DNA of 64,000 nucleotides from Corynebacterium crudilactis (GCF_001643015.1 NZ_CP015622.1:819358-883357); one strand, 5' to 3'; positions 49,504-60,461 are shown, numbered from the stretch's first letter. Translations and numbers: made by a program. Notes: generated from the letters alone by a model not told the origin.

Positions 49504-52500
49504 GTGAGTATTTCTTCACTGACACCGCTGCATTCTTTCAAAGAACCAGCAATTCTGTACGCCGGTCAGGCTTCCGCCTGGCAGCAGGTGATCGCTGATT
49601 CCAGCGAAGACCACATCACCGCTACGCATTTGCGTGAGCTTTTGTCTCGCTCACGTGCAAAGACTGCGCCTTTTGCACGCCAAATCACCTCCATCGTGCC
49701 TGGTTCCCTTGCACGCCTTGAGGAACTTACTCGTGAAGATGCACAAATCGGTGCAGATATCGATGCTCAGCCAGCAGTATCCATCCCAGGCATCCTGCTT
49801 GGACAGATCGCCGCTACTCGTCAGCTGCGCGACCTTGGACTTGATGTCACCGCCGCTACTCGCCTTGGGCACTCCCAGGGCATTTTGGGCGTTGAAGCAG
49901 TAGACAATGAAGAAGACGTTCTAGCTTTCGCTATCCTGCTCGGCGCGGCTGCATCCCAGTTCGCTGGCAAGGGTGCACACATGCTCTCTGTTCGTGGACT
50001 TTCCCGCGACATCATCGAAGCCACCATCGCTGGTGTCGATGGGGTAGAGGTTTCCCTGCGCAATGCTCGCGCACACTTCGTTGTTTCCGGTAAGCCAGAA
50101 GCACTGAAAAAGGCTGCTGCTGCACTTCAGCACGCAGCTGATGCTTACAACGAAGACATCAATGAAAAGCGCAAGGGTGGATCCCTGGCAGAGCCTAAGT
50201 TTGATTACTTGGACGTTGCTATCCCATTCCACCATTCCTCCATGCAGGAAGCAGCCGACCTGGCTGTGGAATGGTCCACCACGTGTGGTCTTAACGTAGA
50301 TGCTCGCGCACTTGCTGATGCAATTTTGGTCAACTCAGGTGACTGGGTTGAGCAGATCGCAAACCTCAAGGCAGATTATGTTCTCTCCCTTGACGCTGGC
50401 GTTAGCCGCTTCACTGCTCCTTTGCTTGATGGCCGTGGAGTTTCCCTCGTCCCAGCATTTTCTGCTGCAGAGCGCGATAACTTGGCTCGCCCAGGTTTCC
50501 AGGTCCCGACCGCAGAAGACTGGTCGGAGTTCGCTCCTAAGCTAGTTAAGCTTCCTACCGGCGAGCTCAAGGTTCTGACCGGATTCTCCCGCCTGACTGG
50601 TTATTCCCCAATCGTGCTGGCTGGTATGACCCCAACCACCGTGGATCCTGAAATCGTTGCAGCTGCTGCGAACGCTGGATACTGGGCGGAAATGGCCGGT
50701 GGCGGACAGTACTCCGAAGAGGTCTTCACCAAGAACAAGGAAAAGCTTGTTTCCTTGCTGAACGTTGGACGTTCCGCACAGTTCAACTCCATGTTCTTCG
50801 ACCGTTACATGTGGAACCTTCAGTTCGGTGCACAGCGCATCGTTTCTAAGGCACGTGCAACCGGTACTTCCATCAACGGTGTTGTCGTCTCCGCTGGTAT
50901 CCCAGAGGTAGAAGAAGCAACCGAGCTGATCCGCGATCTCAATGCAGATGGCTTCCCATACATTGCATTCAAGCCAGGCACCGTGGACCAGATCCGTGCA
51001 ACCCTGAAGATTGCTGATGCAAACACTCAGACCAAGATCATCATCCAGATCGAAGATGGCCACGCAGGTGGACACCACTCTTGGGTCAACCTGGACGATC
51101 TGCTGCTGACCACCTATGCAGAACTGCGTGCACGCAAGAACGTTATCGTCATGATCGGTGGCGGCATTGGCACCCCTGCTAAGGCTGCTTACTACCTGAC
51201 CGGTGAATGGGCTAAGGATCTGGGCTTCCCAGCAATGCCTGTGGACGGCATCCTTGTTGGTACTGCTGCAATGGCAACCAAGGAAGCAACCACCTCACCT
51301 CAGGTCAAGCAGGCTCTTGTGGATACCCCAGGTGTGGATCCTCAGGATGCTGGCGGCTGGGTTGGCCGTGGCGATGCCCGCGGTGGCGTGACCTCTGGTC
51401 TGTCTCACCTACATGCTGACATGTACGAGATGGACAATGATTCCGCTGCAGCTTCCCGTCTGATCTCTTCCATCGATTCTGATGATTACGCAGATCACCG
51501 CGAAGAACTGATCGAGGCTATCAACAAGACCGCTAAGCCTTTCTACGGCGAGGTCGAAGAAATGACCTACGCAGAGTGGATCGAGCGCTGGGTTGAACTT
51601 GCATACCCAACTCAGGATCCAACCTGGGATGATCGTTTCCTCGACTTGGTTCACCGCATCGAGGCTCGCCTCAACAATGCTGAGCACGGTGCTATCACCA
51701 CGCTGTTCCCAGATCTTGCATCTGTAGCAAACGAAGAGGAAGCCGTCGAAAAGCTTCTTGCTGCCTACCCACAAGCCCGCGAGATCAAGGTTTCCGCGCG
51801 CGATGCTGCGTGGTTTATTGGTCTGTGCCGTAAGCATCACAAGCCAATGCCGTGGGTACCTGCAATTGATGCAGACCTGGCTCGCTGGTGGGGTCTTGAC
51901 ACCCTGTGGCAGTCCCAGAACGAGCGCTACGCTGCAAGCTCCGTTCGCGTTATCCCAGGACCAGTGTCCGTTGCGGGCATCGACCGTGTTGATGAGCCAG
52001 TTGCAGAACTGCTCGGCCGCTTCGAAGCTGCATGTACTGAAGCTCTTGATGGTGATGCAGAAGCAATCTTCGCTCGCCTCAACGAGTCCAAGGACGAGCG
52101 CGAATTCCTGCTTGCTACTCCACACATCGTGTGGCACGGCAACCTGATCGACAACCCAGCTCACGTCCTTAACGAAGGTGCTTTCGAGCTCATCGAAAAG
52201 GACGGCTACTGGATCATTCGCATCCTCGCTGATTCCTACTTCGATGAAATCCCAGTAGAGCAGCGCCCATACTTGGTGCAGCAGGTTGATATCCCAGTTG
52301 AACTCGGCGATGCTGTGGCAACTGGTGGCTCTCCAGTAGTTTCCCGCGAGAAGCTGCCTGAGTCTGTCTTCGCACTGCTTGCAGGCGTTGCCGGTGTTGG
52401 TTCTGTCTCCGCTGCAGGCGATGAGATCAAGGCACTTCCAGAGGCAGTCCAGGATGGCACCCCATTTGGCACTGTCCGCGATTCCTTCACCTTCCCTGCA

Positions 52501-55500
52501 TCCCTGCTGACCGCGCACACCGCAGTCAGTGGCGCAGCACTGGAAGAGCACAACCTTGGCACCCCTGACGTCCTCATGGGCGCTTGCTGGCCAGCAATTT
52601 ACGCTGCACTGGGCACCGGTACCCTCAGCGATGGCTACCCAGTCATCGAAGGCCTGCTCAACGCTGTCCACCTGGATCACCTCTTGGATCTGCGTATCCC
52701 ACTCGAGGAGCTGGCTAATGGCCGCACCATCGACGTGGAAGCACGCACCGATTCCATCGAAGAGTCCGCATCCGGACGCATTGTTACCGTTCGTATCGTG
52801 TTGACCACCGAAGGCGAAGTAGCTGCGAAGCTGGTTACCCGTTTCGCAATCCGTGGACGCATCACCACCAACGAGATGGCTGCACCTGCAGATGCTTATG
52901 GCGCACGCGATGAAGTTATCGAGGCAACCCCACGTTCCTTCGTTCGCCAGGCAACTGTTTCTGCACCTGCAGATATGACCCCATTCGCCATGGTTTCCGG
53001 CGACTACAACCCAATTCACACCTCTGACAACGCTGCAAAGCTTGTCGGCCTGGACGCAGCACTTGTGCACGGCATGTGGCTGTCCGCCACTGCACAGCAC
53101 CTTGCTGGCGTCGGTTCTGAGGTCATCGGTTGGACCTACTCCATGTACGGAATGGTTCAGCTCAACGATGTTGTGGATATCACCGTCGAGCGCATTGGCC
53201 GTGCAGGTCTGAAGCCTGCATACGAGGTCACCTGCCGCATTGATGGCAATGTTGTCTCCCGCGGTCAGGCGCTGCTGAAGGCTCCTTCCACCGCTTATGT
53301 GTACCCAGGCCAGGGCATCCAGGCTCAGGGCATGGGCCAGGGCGATCGCACTGCAAGCGCTGAGGCACGTGCAGTCTGGGAGCGTGCAGATGCACACACC
53401 CGTGCTAACCTTGGTTTCTCCATCCAGCAGGTTATTGATGAAAACCCAGTGGAGCTCAAGGTCGGCGAGACCACCTTCGTGCACCCAGCAGGCGTACTGA
53501 ACCTCACCCAGTTCACCCAGGTGGCACTCGCTGTGGTTGCTTATGCTCAGACCGCACGTCTTGAGGCTGCAAACGCAATTGTCGAGGGCTCCCTCTACGC
53601 AGGACACTCCCTCGGCGAGTACACCGCACTGGCATCCCTTGGCAACATCTTCGAACTCGAAGGTGTCATCGATGTCGTGTTCTCCCGTGGCTCTGCAATG
53701 CACTCCCTGGTCCCTCGCGATGAGAAGGGTCGTTCCAACTACGGCCTGGCAGCATTCCGTCCGAACATGATCAACGTCGAAGCCACTGAGGTAGAGAACT
53801 GGGTTGACCGTGTCGCTGCTGAATCCGGCGAATTCCTGCAGATCGTTAACTACAACGTTGACGGCCAGCAGTACGCAGTCGCAGGTACTTTGAAGGGCCT
53901 GAAGGCTCTCAAGGCTTCCGCATCTGCAAACCCACGTGCATACGTGAACATCCCAGGCATTGACGTGCCATTCCACTCCAGCGTGCTGCGCCCAGGCGTT
54001 CCTGCTTTCGCAGACAAGCTGGATGAGCTGCTTCCAGAGATCATCGATATCGATGCACTCCGCGGCCGCTACATTCCAAACCTGGTTGCTCGCCCATTCG
54101 AGCTCACCCAGGACTTCGTGGATTCCATCCTCGCAGTGGTTCCATCTGAGCGTCTGAAGGACGTCAAGGTAGACAACACTGATGAGAACACCCTGGCACG
54201 CCTGCTGCTCATCGAGTTGCTGTCTTGGCAGTTCGCTTCTCCTGTGCGTTGGATTGAAACCCAGGCATTGGTCATCGACTCTGTCGATCAGATCATCGAG
54301 GTCGGCTTGGCAGCATCGCCAACCCTGACCAACCTGGCACTGCGCACCATGGATGTCATCGGTCAGTCCCGCCCAGTATTCAACGTTGAGCGCGATCAAG
54401 ACACCGTTATGCTCAACGATGTTCGCCAGGCACCAGTTGCTGAGGTTGAAGAAGACGCACCAGCAGAATCTGCAGCAGCACCAGCAGCTACTCCTGAGCC
54501 AGCTGCGGCGGCACCAGTTGCAGCAGCTCCAGCGGCAGCGCCTGCACCAGTTGGCAACGCACCTGAACTGAAGTTCAACGCTGCTAACGCCATCATGGTT
54601 CTCTTCGCGGTACAGAACAAGATCAACATTGATCAGATCACCGCAGCAGATACCTCTGAAACTCTGACCAACGGTGTTTCTTCTCGCCGTAACCAGATGC
54701 TCATGGACATGTCCACCGAGCTTTCCGTCCCAACCATTGACGGTGCAGCAGACGCTGACGTGGCTACCCTGCAGGGACGCGTTGTTACTGCAGCTCCTGG
54801 CTACAAGCCTTTCGGACCAGTTCTGTCCGAGTCCGTGCGAGCACGTCTGCGAGCACTGACTGGTGCAGCAGGTCTAAAGACCTCCTACATCGGCGATCGT
54901 GTCACCGGCACCTGGGGTCTTCCAGAAAGCTGGATCGCACACGTTGAGGTTGAATTGCTGCTCGGCACCCGCGAAGGCGAGTCCGTCCGCGGTGGCAACC
55001 TCGGCAGCCTGCCTGCCAACGCGTCCAGCAAGGGCGATGTCGATGCGCTTATCGACGGCGCCGTGCAGAACGTTGCAGCAGCCAATGGCACCAACGTCTC
55101 TATGTCTTCCGGTGGCGCAGCCGCAGGTGGCGGAGTTGTTGACTCTGCAGCACTTGATGCTTATGCCTCCACTGTCACCGGTGAAGAAGGTGTCCTAGCA
55201 AATGTTGCTCGTGGCATCCTGAGCCAGCTTGGTCTAGATACCAAGAATGACGTCGAAGGCGCAGAGATCGATACCGAACTCTACGACGCTGTCGAAGCAG
55301 AGCTTGGCACCGGTTGGTTGAAGCTGGTCACTCCAGTATTCTCCGCTGATCGTGCCATCTTGTTCGATGACCGTTGGGCTTCTGCTCGTGAAGATCTGGC
55401 ACGTCTGGCCAACGGCGAGGATATTGCCGTCGAGCGCTTTGCTGGAACGGGGGAGACCGTCGTTAAGCAAGCTGCTTGGTGGGCTGACCACGTTGAAGAC

Positions 55501-58416
55501 GCCGACCTCGCTGCAACCTTGAAGCAGGTCGCGGATGTAGCTGCGAAGCCAGCTACCGAAATCCACGCAGACGATGTTGCGCTGGTTACCGGTGCAGCTC
55601 CTGAGTCCATCGCCGGTGCTGTTGCAGCTCGCCTGCTGTCCCAGGGCGCGACTGTCATCATGACCGCATCGAATGTGTCCCAGGCACGTAAGGAATATGC
55701 ACGCAAGCTCTACGCTGAAAATGCATCCCCTAACGCAAAGCTGTGGATCGTTCCTGCGAACATGTCCTCCTACCGCGATGTCGATGCAGTCATCGATTGG
55801 ATCGGCAACGAGCAGCGCGTCACCGTTGGCAGCACCGTCACCGTGACCAAGCCAGCTCTCACTCCAACCCTTGCGTACCCATTCGCAGCACCTTCTGTCT
55901 CCGGCACCTTGGCGGATGCAGGCCCACAGGCGGAAAACCAGGCACGTTTGCTGCTCTGGTCCGTGGAACGCACCATCGCAGGTCTGGCAGATCTGTCTTC
56001 CCGTGGTGTTGACGGTCGCGTTCACATCGTGCTGCCAGGTTCCCCGAACCGCGGCATGTTCGGTGGCGATGGCGCTTACGGCGAAGTCAAGGCTGCATTC
56101 GACGCAATCCTTGCCAAGTGGGGTTCAGAGACCGGCTGGCCACAGTTCGTTTCCCTCGCACAGGCTCGCATTGGTTGGGTTGCAGGAACCGGCCTCATGG
56201 GCCGCAACGACGTGCTGATCCCAGCAGCTGAAAAGCTCGGCATCCACGTATACACCCCTGAAGAGATCTCTTCTGAACTGCTGGGACTTGCATCTGCAGA
56301 ATCCCGCGTGAAGGCTCTGGAAGCACCGATCGATTATGATCTGACCGGTGGACTTTCCGGTGGCGTTTCCATCGCAGCACTGGCAGCTTCCCTGGAGAAC
56401 GATGCAGCAGAGACCACCTCTGCAGTAGCGGACACCATCAAGGCGCTTCCTTCACCGAAGCACCCTGAACAGGCAGTTGGCGCTCCAGTCGGCGATGTCA
56501 AGACCGATATCGAAGACATGGTTGTTGTCGTTGGTGTAGGCGAAGTTTCCTCATGGGGCTCCGGACGTACCCGCTTCGAAGCTGAGTACGGCATCCAACG
56601 CGATGGCTCCGTCGATCTCACCGCCGCTGGCGTGCTTGAGCTCGCATGGATGATGGGTCTTATCTCCTGGAGCGAAGATCCAAAGCCAGCTTGGTACGAC
56701 GCTGATGGCACCGAGGTTCCTGAAGAGGAAATCTACGAGCGCTTCCGCGATGAAGTCATTGCACGCTGTGGCGTCCGTGAGCTTGTCGACGACGCATTCC
56801 TCGTCGATGGCGGATCCCTTGACGCAGCAGAAGTCTTCCTTGATCGCGATATCTCCTTCACCGTTACCTCTGCAGAAGATGCACAGTCCTACGTTGATGC
56901 AGATGCAAGCGTGACCGTTGAAGAAGTTGACGGCGAATGGATCGTGACCAAGAAGAAGGGCTCCACCTCCTTCGTGCCACGCAAGGCAACCCTGACCCGC
57001 TCTGTTGCCGGCCAGCTGCCAACCGATTTCGACCCAGCCAAGTGGGGCATCCCAGCCTCCATGATCGATGCGCTCGACAACATCGCAGCATGGAACCTGG
57101 TCACTGCCGTGGACGCATTCCTGTCCTCCGGCTTCAGCCCAGCAGAACTTCTACAGTCCATCCACCCAGCTGATGTGTCCTCCACCCAGGGCACCGGCAT
57201 CGGCGGCATGCAGTCCCTGCGCAAGCTGTTCGTGAACCGCTTCCTCGGCCAGGATCGTCCATCCGACATCCTCCAGGAGACCCTGCCAAACGTTGTGGCT
57301 GCACACACCATGCAGTCCTACGTCGGTGGCTACGGCCAGATGATCCACCCAGTGGCAGCATGTGCAACCGCAGCTGTTTCCGTGGAAGAAGGCGTAGACA
57401 AGATCCGTCTGCACAAGGCTGATTTCGTTGTCGCCGGTGGTATCGATGACATCCAGGTTGAATCCCTGACCGGCTTCGGCGACATGAACGCTACTGCTGA
57501 TACTCAGGCAATGCTGGACAAGGGCATCGACCCTCGCTTCATCTCCCGCGCAAACGATCGTCGTCGCGCAGGCTTCCTTGAAGCAGCAGGTGGCGGTACT
57601 GTTCTCCTGGCTCGCGCATCCGTTGCTGCGGAACTGGGACTTCCAGTTCTGGCAGTTGTTGCACACGCACAGTCCTACGCCGATGGTGCTCACACCTCCA
57701 TCCCAGCACCAGGACTTGGCGCACTGGGTGCCGCACGCGGTGGTAAGAAGTCCGTCTTGGCTCGCGAGCTGACTAACCTGGGTCTGACTCCAGATGATGT
57801 TCGCGTAGTGTCCAAGCACGACACCTCCACCAACGCTAACGATCCAAACGAGTCTGAGCTGCACAACCTGCTGTGGAAGACCATTGGCCGCGAGACCGAC
57901 AACCCAATGTTCATCGTCTCCCAGAAGTCTTTGACCGGACACTCAAAGGGTGGCGCAGCGCTCTTCCAGATCGGTGGACTTGTCTCCATTCTGGAAACCG
58001 GCAAGCTGCCACAGAACGCATCCCTTGACTGTGTTGACCCAGAGATGGAAGCAAAGGGCGAGAACTTCGTTTGGCTGCGTAAGCCACTCGACCTCGGTGC
58101 AGGCTCCATCAAGGCTGGCGTACTGACTTCCCTCGGCTTCGGCCACGTGGCAGCAGTCGTCGTTCTCGCAACCAGCGGTATCTTCGAGCAGGCAATGCGT
58201 AATGCAGGCCTCGACGTTGATGCATGGCGTACACGCGCAACCCAGCGCCTGCGCACCGGTGCAAACCGTCTGGAAGCTGGCATGGTTGGCCGAGCACCAC
58301 TGTTCGAGCAGATCGACGGACGTCGCCTGCCAGAGCACGGCGCTCACCAGGCAGAGATCAACCTGCTTATCGACGCTGACGCTCGCCTCAGTGCTGACGG
58401 CACTTACCAGAGCTAA
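49504..58416 (+). CDS. fasB: Type I fatty acid synthase (FAS-IB type)
   Basis: A 2970-residue multifunctional synthase making fatty acids from acetyl- and malonyl-CoA. Domain order, with rough residues: acetyltransferase (GHSQG, S124); enoyl reductase (about 360-880, EDGHAGGHHSW, GGGIGTPAKAAYYLTG); dehydratase with hotdog motif (D1167-H1172, ALVHGMWLSA); malonyl-palmitoyl transferase (GHSLGEY, S1369); Ala/Pro-rich linker (about 1640-1690); ACP with the phosphopantetheine serine in NGVSSRRNQ (S1726/1727); ketoreductase (ALVTGAAPESIAGAVAARLL, about 2030); ketosynthase (C2620 in ACATAAVSVEEGVD, H in VSKHDTSTNANDPNE and SLTGHSKGGAAL). The C-terminus shows no phosphopantetheinyl transferase domain. 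C. glutamicum has two such genes; synteny with gltA and folA points to the second. Start GTG 49504, with AGGAGC about 10 nt upstream. Confidence 0.93.
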   Translation: MSISSLTPLHSFKEPAILYAGQASAWQQVIADSSEDHITATHLRELLSRSRAKTAPFARQITSIVPGSLARLEELTREDAQIGADIDAQPAVSIPGILLGQIAATRQLRDLGLDVTAATRLGHSQGILGVEAVDNEEDVLAFAILLGAAASQFAGKGAHMLSVRGLSRDIIEATIAGVDGVEVSLRNARAHFVVSGKPEALKKAAAALQHAADAYNEDINEKRKGGSLAEPKFDYLDVAIPFHHSSMQEAADLAVEWSTTCGLNVDARALADAILVNSGDWVEQIANLKADYVLSLDAGVSRFTAPLLDGRGVSLVPAFSAAERDNLARPGFQVPTAEDWSEFAPKLVKLPTGELKVLTGFSRLTGYSPIVLAGMTPTTVDPEIVAAAANAGYWAEMAGGGQYSEEVFTKNKEKLVSLLNVGRSAQFNSMFFDRYMWNLQFGAQRIVSKARATGTSINGVVVSAGIPEVEEATELIRDLNADGFPYIAFKPGTVDQIRATLKIADANTQTKIIIQIEDGHAGGHHSWVNLDDLLLTTYAELRARKNVIVMIGGGIGTPAKAAYYLTGEWAKDLGFPAMPVDGILVGTAAMATKEATTSPQVKQALVDTPGVDPQDAGGWVGRGDARGGVTSGLSHLHADMYEMDNDSAAASRLISSIDSDDYADHREELIEAINKTAKPFYGEVEEMTYAEWIERWVELAYPTQDPTWDDRFLDLVHRIEARLNNAEHGAITTLFPDLASVANEEEAVEKLLAAYPQAREIKVSARDAAWFIGLCRKHHKPMPWVPAIDADLARWWGLDTLWQSQNERYAASSVRVIPGPVSVAGIDRVDEPVAELLGRFEAACTEALDGDAEAIFARLNESKDEREFLLATPHIVWHGNLIDNPAHVLNEGAFELIEKDGYWIIRILADSYFDEIPVEQRPYLVQQVDIPVELGDAVATGGSPVVSREKLPESVFALLAGVAGVGSVSAAGDEIKALPEAVQDGTPFGTVRDSFTFPASLLTAHTAVSGAALEEHNLGTPDVLMGACWPAIYAALGTGTLSDGYPVIEGLLNAVHLDHLLDLRIPLEELANGRTIDVEARTDSIEESASGRIVTVRIVLTTEGEVAAKLVTRFAIRGRITTNEMAAPADAYGARDEVIEATPRSFVRQATVSAPADMTPFAMVSGDYNPIHTSDNAAKLVGLDAALVHGMWLSATAQHLAGVGSEVIGWTYSMYGMVQLNDVVDITVERIGRAGLKPAYEVTCRIDGNVVSRGQALLKAPSTAYVYPGQGIQAQGMGQGDRTASAEARAVWERADAHTRANLGFSIQQVIDENPVELKVGETTFVHPAGVLNLTQFTQVALAVVAYAQTARLEAANAIVEGSLYAGHSLGEYTALASLGNIFELEGVIDVVFSRGSAMHSLVPRDEKGRSNYGLAAFRPNMINVEATEVENWVDRVAAESGEFLQIVNYNVDGQQYAVAGTLKGLKALKASASANPRAYVNIPGIDVPFHSSVLRPGVPAFADKLDELLPEIIDIDALRGRYIPNLVARPFELTQDFVDSILAVVPSERLKDVKVDNTDENTLARLLLIELLSWQFASPVRWIETQALVIDSVDQIIEVGLAASPTLTNLALRTMDVIGQSRPVFNVERDQDTVMLNDVRQAPVAEVEEDAPAESAAAPAATPEPAAAAPVAAAPAAAPAPVGNAPELKFNAANAIMVLFAVQNKINIDQITAADTSETLTNGVSSRRNQMLMDMSTELSVPTIDGAADADVATLQGRVVTAAPGYKPFGPVLSESVRARLRALTGAAGLKTSYIGDRVTGTWGLPESWIAHVEVELLLGTREGESVRGGNLGSLPANASSKGDVDALIDGAVQNVAAANGTNVSMSSGGAAAGGGVVDSAALDAYASTVTGEEGVLANVARGILSQLGLDTKNDVEGAEIDTELYDAVEAELGTGWLKLVTPVFSADRAILFDDRWASAREDLARLANGEDIAVERFAGTGETVVKQAAWWADHVEDADLAATLKQVADVAAKPATEIHADDVALVTGAAPESIAGAVAARLLSQGATVIMTASNVSQARKEYARKLYAENASPNAKLWIVPANMSSYRDVDAVIDWIGNEQRVTVGSTVTVTKPALTPTLAYPFAAPSVSGTLADAGPQAENQARLLLWSVERTIAGLADLSSRGVDGRVHIVLPGSPNRGMFGGDGAYGEVKAAFDAILAKWGSETGWPQFVSLAQARIGWVAGTGLMGRNDVLIPAAEKLGIHVYTPEEISSELLGLASAESRVKALEAPIDYDLTGGLSGGVSIAALAASLENDAAETTSAVADTIKALPSPKHPEQAVGAPVGDVKTDIEDMVVVVGVGEVSSWGSGRTRFEAEYGIQRDGSVDLTAAGVLELAWMMGLISWSEDPKPAWYDADGTEVPEEEIYERFRDEVIARCGVRELVDDAFLVDGGSLDAAEVFLDRDISFTVTSAEDAQSYVDADASVTVEEVDGEWIVTKKKGSTSFVPRKATLTRSVAGQLPTDFDPAKWGIPASMIDALDNIAAWNLVTAVDAFLSSGFSPAELLQSIHPADVSSTQGTGIGGMQSLRKLFVNRFLGQDRPSDILQETLPNVVAAHTMQSYVGGYGQMIHPVAACATAAVSVEEGVDKIRLHKADFVVAGGIDDIQVESLTGFGDMNATADTQAMLDKGIDPRFISRANDRRRAGFLEAAGGGTVLLARASVAAELGLPVLAVVAHAQSYADGAHTSIPAPGLGALGAARGGKKSVLARELTNLGLTPDDVRVVSKHDTSTNANDPNESELHNLLWKTIGRETDNPMFIVSQKSLTGHSKGGAALFQIGGLVSILETGKLPQNASLDCVDPEMEAKGENFVWLRKPLDLGAGSIKAGVLTSLGFGHVAAVVVLATSGIFEQAMRNAGLDVDAWRTRATQRLRTGANRLEAGMVGRAPLFEQIDGRRLPEHGAHQAEINLLIDADARLSADGTYQS

Positions 58417-58432
58417 AGCTTCATAGCTTGAA

Positions 58433-58470
58433 AAAAATTGCCCTCCCAAATACTTGGGAGGGCAATTTTT
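58433..58470 (+). terminator. Terminator of the fatty acid synthase gene
   Basis: AAAAATTGCCCTCCCAA and TTGGGAGGGCAATTTTT: perfect 17-bp stem, 4-nt loop. Confidence 0.9.
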
Positions 58471-58527
58471 CTTTCTCCTGCAAAGTTAATCTCCATGTGT
58501 TTTACTTAAATGCAATTTAAGTCGACC

Positions 58528-59034
58528 ATGGGAGATTCGTTGAAACTTTTTAAGTATGTCGCAGCTGGAACCTTCGCATGTGCCCTTGTGGGCTGTTCAC
58601 AAACTGATTCACTAGTTGCCACAACTGAGGTCGCGCCTGTTGACGCCGCAGTTGCTGAAACTTCAGTTGTTGAAACTGAAGCTAATCAGACATCTGCTTT
58701 CGCACTGTCCGTAGGCGAATGCTTTAACGACACCGCAGACGCAGAGATCGCTGATGTACCTGTCGTAGAGTGCGCAACGCCTCACGACAATGAAATTTTC
58801 CACCTCTTTGACCTGCAAGGCGATTACCCAGCCGATGTCACTCAAGCAGGCTTTGACGGATGCCTTGCTGAATTTGAAAATTTTGTGGGTGGACCATTTG
58901 AAACCTCTATCTATCAGGTATATCCCATGACCCCAACCGAAGGATCGTGGGCAAACGGAGACCGTGAAGTCGTGTGCTCTGTGTGGATTGATGGAGAGAA
59001 GATGACAGGATCTGCTGCAGGCACTGCACAGTAG
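58528..59034 (+). CDS. Septum-formation-domain lipoprotein
   Basis: About 168 residues with a lipoprotein signal (LKLFKYVAAGTFACALVGC, lipobox LVGC). The mature domain has the pattern of the Septum_form family: VGECFNDTADAEIADVPVVECATPHDNEIFHLFDL, CLAEFENFVGGPF, and VVCSVW, with several conserved cysteines that can form disulfides. Members occur in actinobacterial secreted proteins; the molecular role is not established. ATG 58528 is used; TTG 58540 with GGGAGA upstream gives an even neater signal peptide. It follows the synthase terminator and stands alone. Confidence 0.78.
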   Translation: MGDSLKLFKYVAAGTFACALVGCSQTDSLVATTEVAPVDAAVAETSVVETEANQTSAFALSVGECFNDTADAEIADVPVVECATPHDNEIFHLFDLQGDYPADVTQAGFDGCLAEFENFVGGPFETSIYQVYPMTPTEGSWANGDREVVCSVWIDGEKMTGSAAGTAQ

Positions 59035-59231
59035 GAGTGCTGTTTGGAGTTCTGTGCTAGATTGTCGGCAGGTAGTCTGAAACTGCCACTCTCCGAGCTT
59101 GATTTCCCACGTAAATGACAGCACTGAGGACAACCGCCGGTGCGGATTTCTCCACCTGAGTGCTGATTTTTCTATCTCTATATATCAGAGCAGGTAGGCG
59201 TGGGCTGCTGTGCTCGGAATATGAGTTAGAC

Positions 59232-60443
59232 ATGCCGAACCGTGTCTTGAATAGCCTTTATCCGCGGAATCCAATAGCGCCAGCGCAAGCATATAAACCA
59301 TCACGTGCACAGCAACAAGACGCACGGGAATGGGCAAAATTAACCGGTATCAATTACACCGCTGCGTTGCACCAAATGATGTCACCACGAGCACAGGGAT
59401 TCTTGGGGCCGCGCATTAGAGTTCGTGACCTCATCAGTGCTCTCAACAATGACAAACTCATTGGCCTAGGACTAAGCGATCTCACCGGAGCTGAGCCGGG
59501 CTGTAATGAATACGGTAAACCCCGCGGAAAGCTGGAGAACCCATGGGAATTTAACGGAAAAAACGATTATGTACAGCTCGCACTCATAGTAGATTTCCTG
59601 CGTATGTTCACCGTGGTGGAAAAACGCGAAGAAGCAGAAGTACACAGTGGGCATTTACGCGCTGCCGCTGCAAACCTTATTATGGGACAGGAATGCCGTT
59701 CCACCTCGCGTGGCAAAATCTTGTGGGCTGCGGCAGCACTGGGATTGCCTTTGTGGGCTGCCACCGGAGACGATCCTCTGAATGTGCTGATTGGTGTGTC
59801 AGTTCACGAATATAACTACATCGCGCACATGGTAAATTCCGGGAATGCAGCACCTCGAGTAGACCATTCACAGCCTTCTGTAAACGATGCCAGGCCCGCA
59901 GCATATGACTATCTCATGCACGCACAAACACGTGCTTTGAGAGGTGAAATGATCACTGATAGGTGGCAGCCTAAGCTCACAGCGCCGACAAAAGACCTGA
60001 GACCATTTCATGATTGGCTCTTGACTCAGACAGTAGGGGAGTCGGTCATCAGTACGTTTGCTCGCCGTTATGAGCACGATGTGTTCACTGGCATTTATGG
60101 GGCTGCAGCACAAGCACGAGACCTGCTGGATGCATTCCGCGAACTTGCTTCATACCGTGTGGTGGTAGAAGCGATTCGGCAATTTTATATGGATCATCCT
60201 GATGCTGAACCTATCCGCACACATCTTTTACACACCCGCATTGAACAAGATGGTGGCACCGAATTAGATATTTATAGCTGCCCGTGTGGGCACAGTGAGA
60301 TTCTAGAGACGGTTTATACCAGTTCCGCTTCGGATAGGGCACCGTTGGTGATTAACTGCGATACCTGCAGTAAAGATTGGGAGATCACTGTTCTACGTAA
60401 GGATTCAGTGTGGGCACTGGTCCCGAGTGGGGCGCAGCTGTAG
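59232..60443 (+). CDS. Unknown 403-residue protein with C-terminal zinc knuckle
   Basis: I do not recognise the family. From ATG 59232 it encodes 403 residues. The N-terminal part has SRAQQQDAREWAKLTGINYTAALHQMMSPRAQGFLGPRIRVRDLISALN, helical and resembling a nucleic-acid-related segment; the last 50 residues contain CPCGHSEILETVYTSS...INCDTCSKDWEI, four cysteines spaced like a zinc ribbon. No catalytic motif is obvious in the middle. The longer upstream frame (from 59160) lacks a good site. Base use does not differ strikingly from neighbours. It stands between two lipoprotein genes and could be an accessory gene. Confidence 0.7.
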   Translation: MPNRVLNSLYPRNPIAPAQAYKPSRAQQQDAREWAKLTGINYTAALHQMMSPRAQGFLGPRIRVRDLISALNNDKLIGLGLSDLTGAEPGCNEYGKPRGKLENPWEFNGKNDYVQLALIVDFLRMFTVVEKREEAEVHSGHLRAAAANLIMGQECRSTSRGKILWAAAALGLPLWAATGDDPLNVLIGVSVHEYNYIAHMVNSGNAAPRVDHSQPSVNDARPAAYDYLMHAQTRALRGEMITDRWQPKLTAPTKDLRPFHDWLLTQTVGESVISTFARRYEHDVFTGIYGAAAQARDLLDAFRELASYRVVVEAIRQFYMDHPDAEPIRTHLLHTRIEQDGGTELDIYSCPCGHSEILETVYTSSASDRAPLVINCDTCSKDWEITVLRKDSVWALVPSGAQL

Positions 60444-60461
60444 TTTTCTAGAGCGTGGAAT

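Noticed and set aside
51409..54399. A 996-codon open frame antisense to the fatty acid synthase gene
   Set aside because: It is a shadow of biased codon use in a long, highly expressed gene: no family motifs, Cys- and His-rich nonsense composition, and no start signals.
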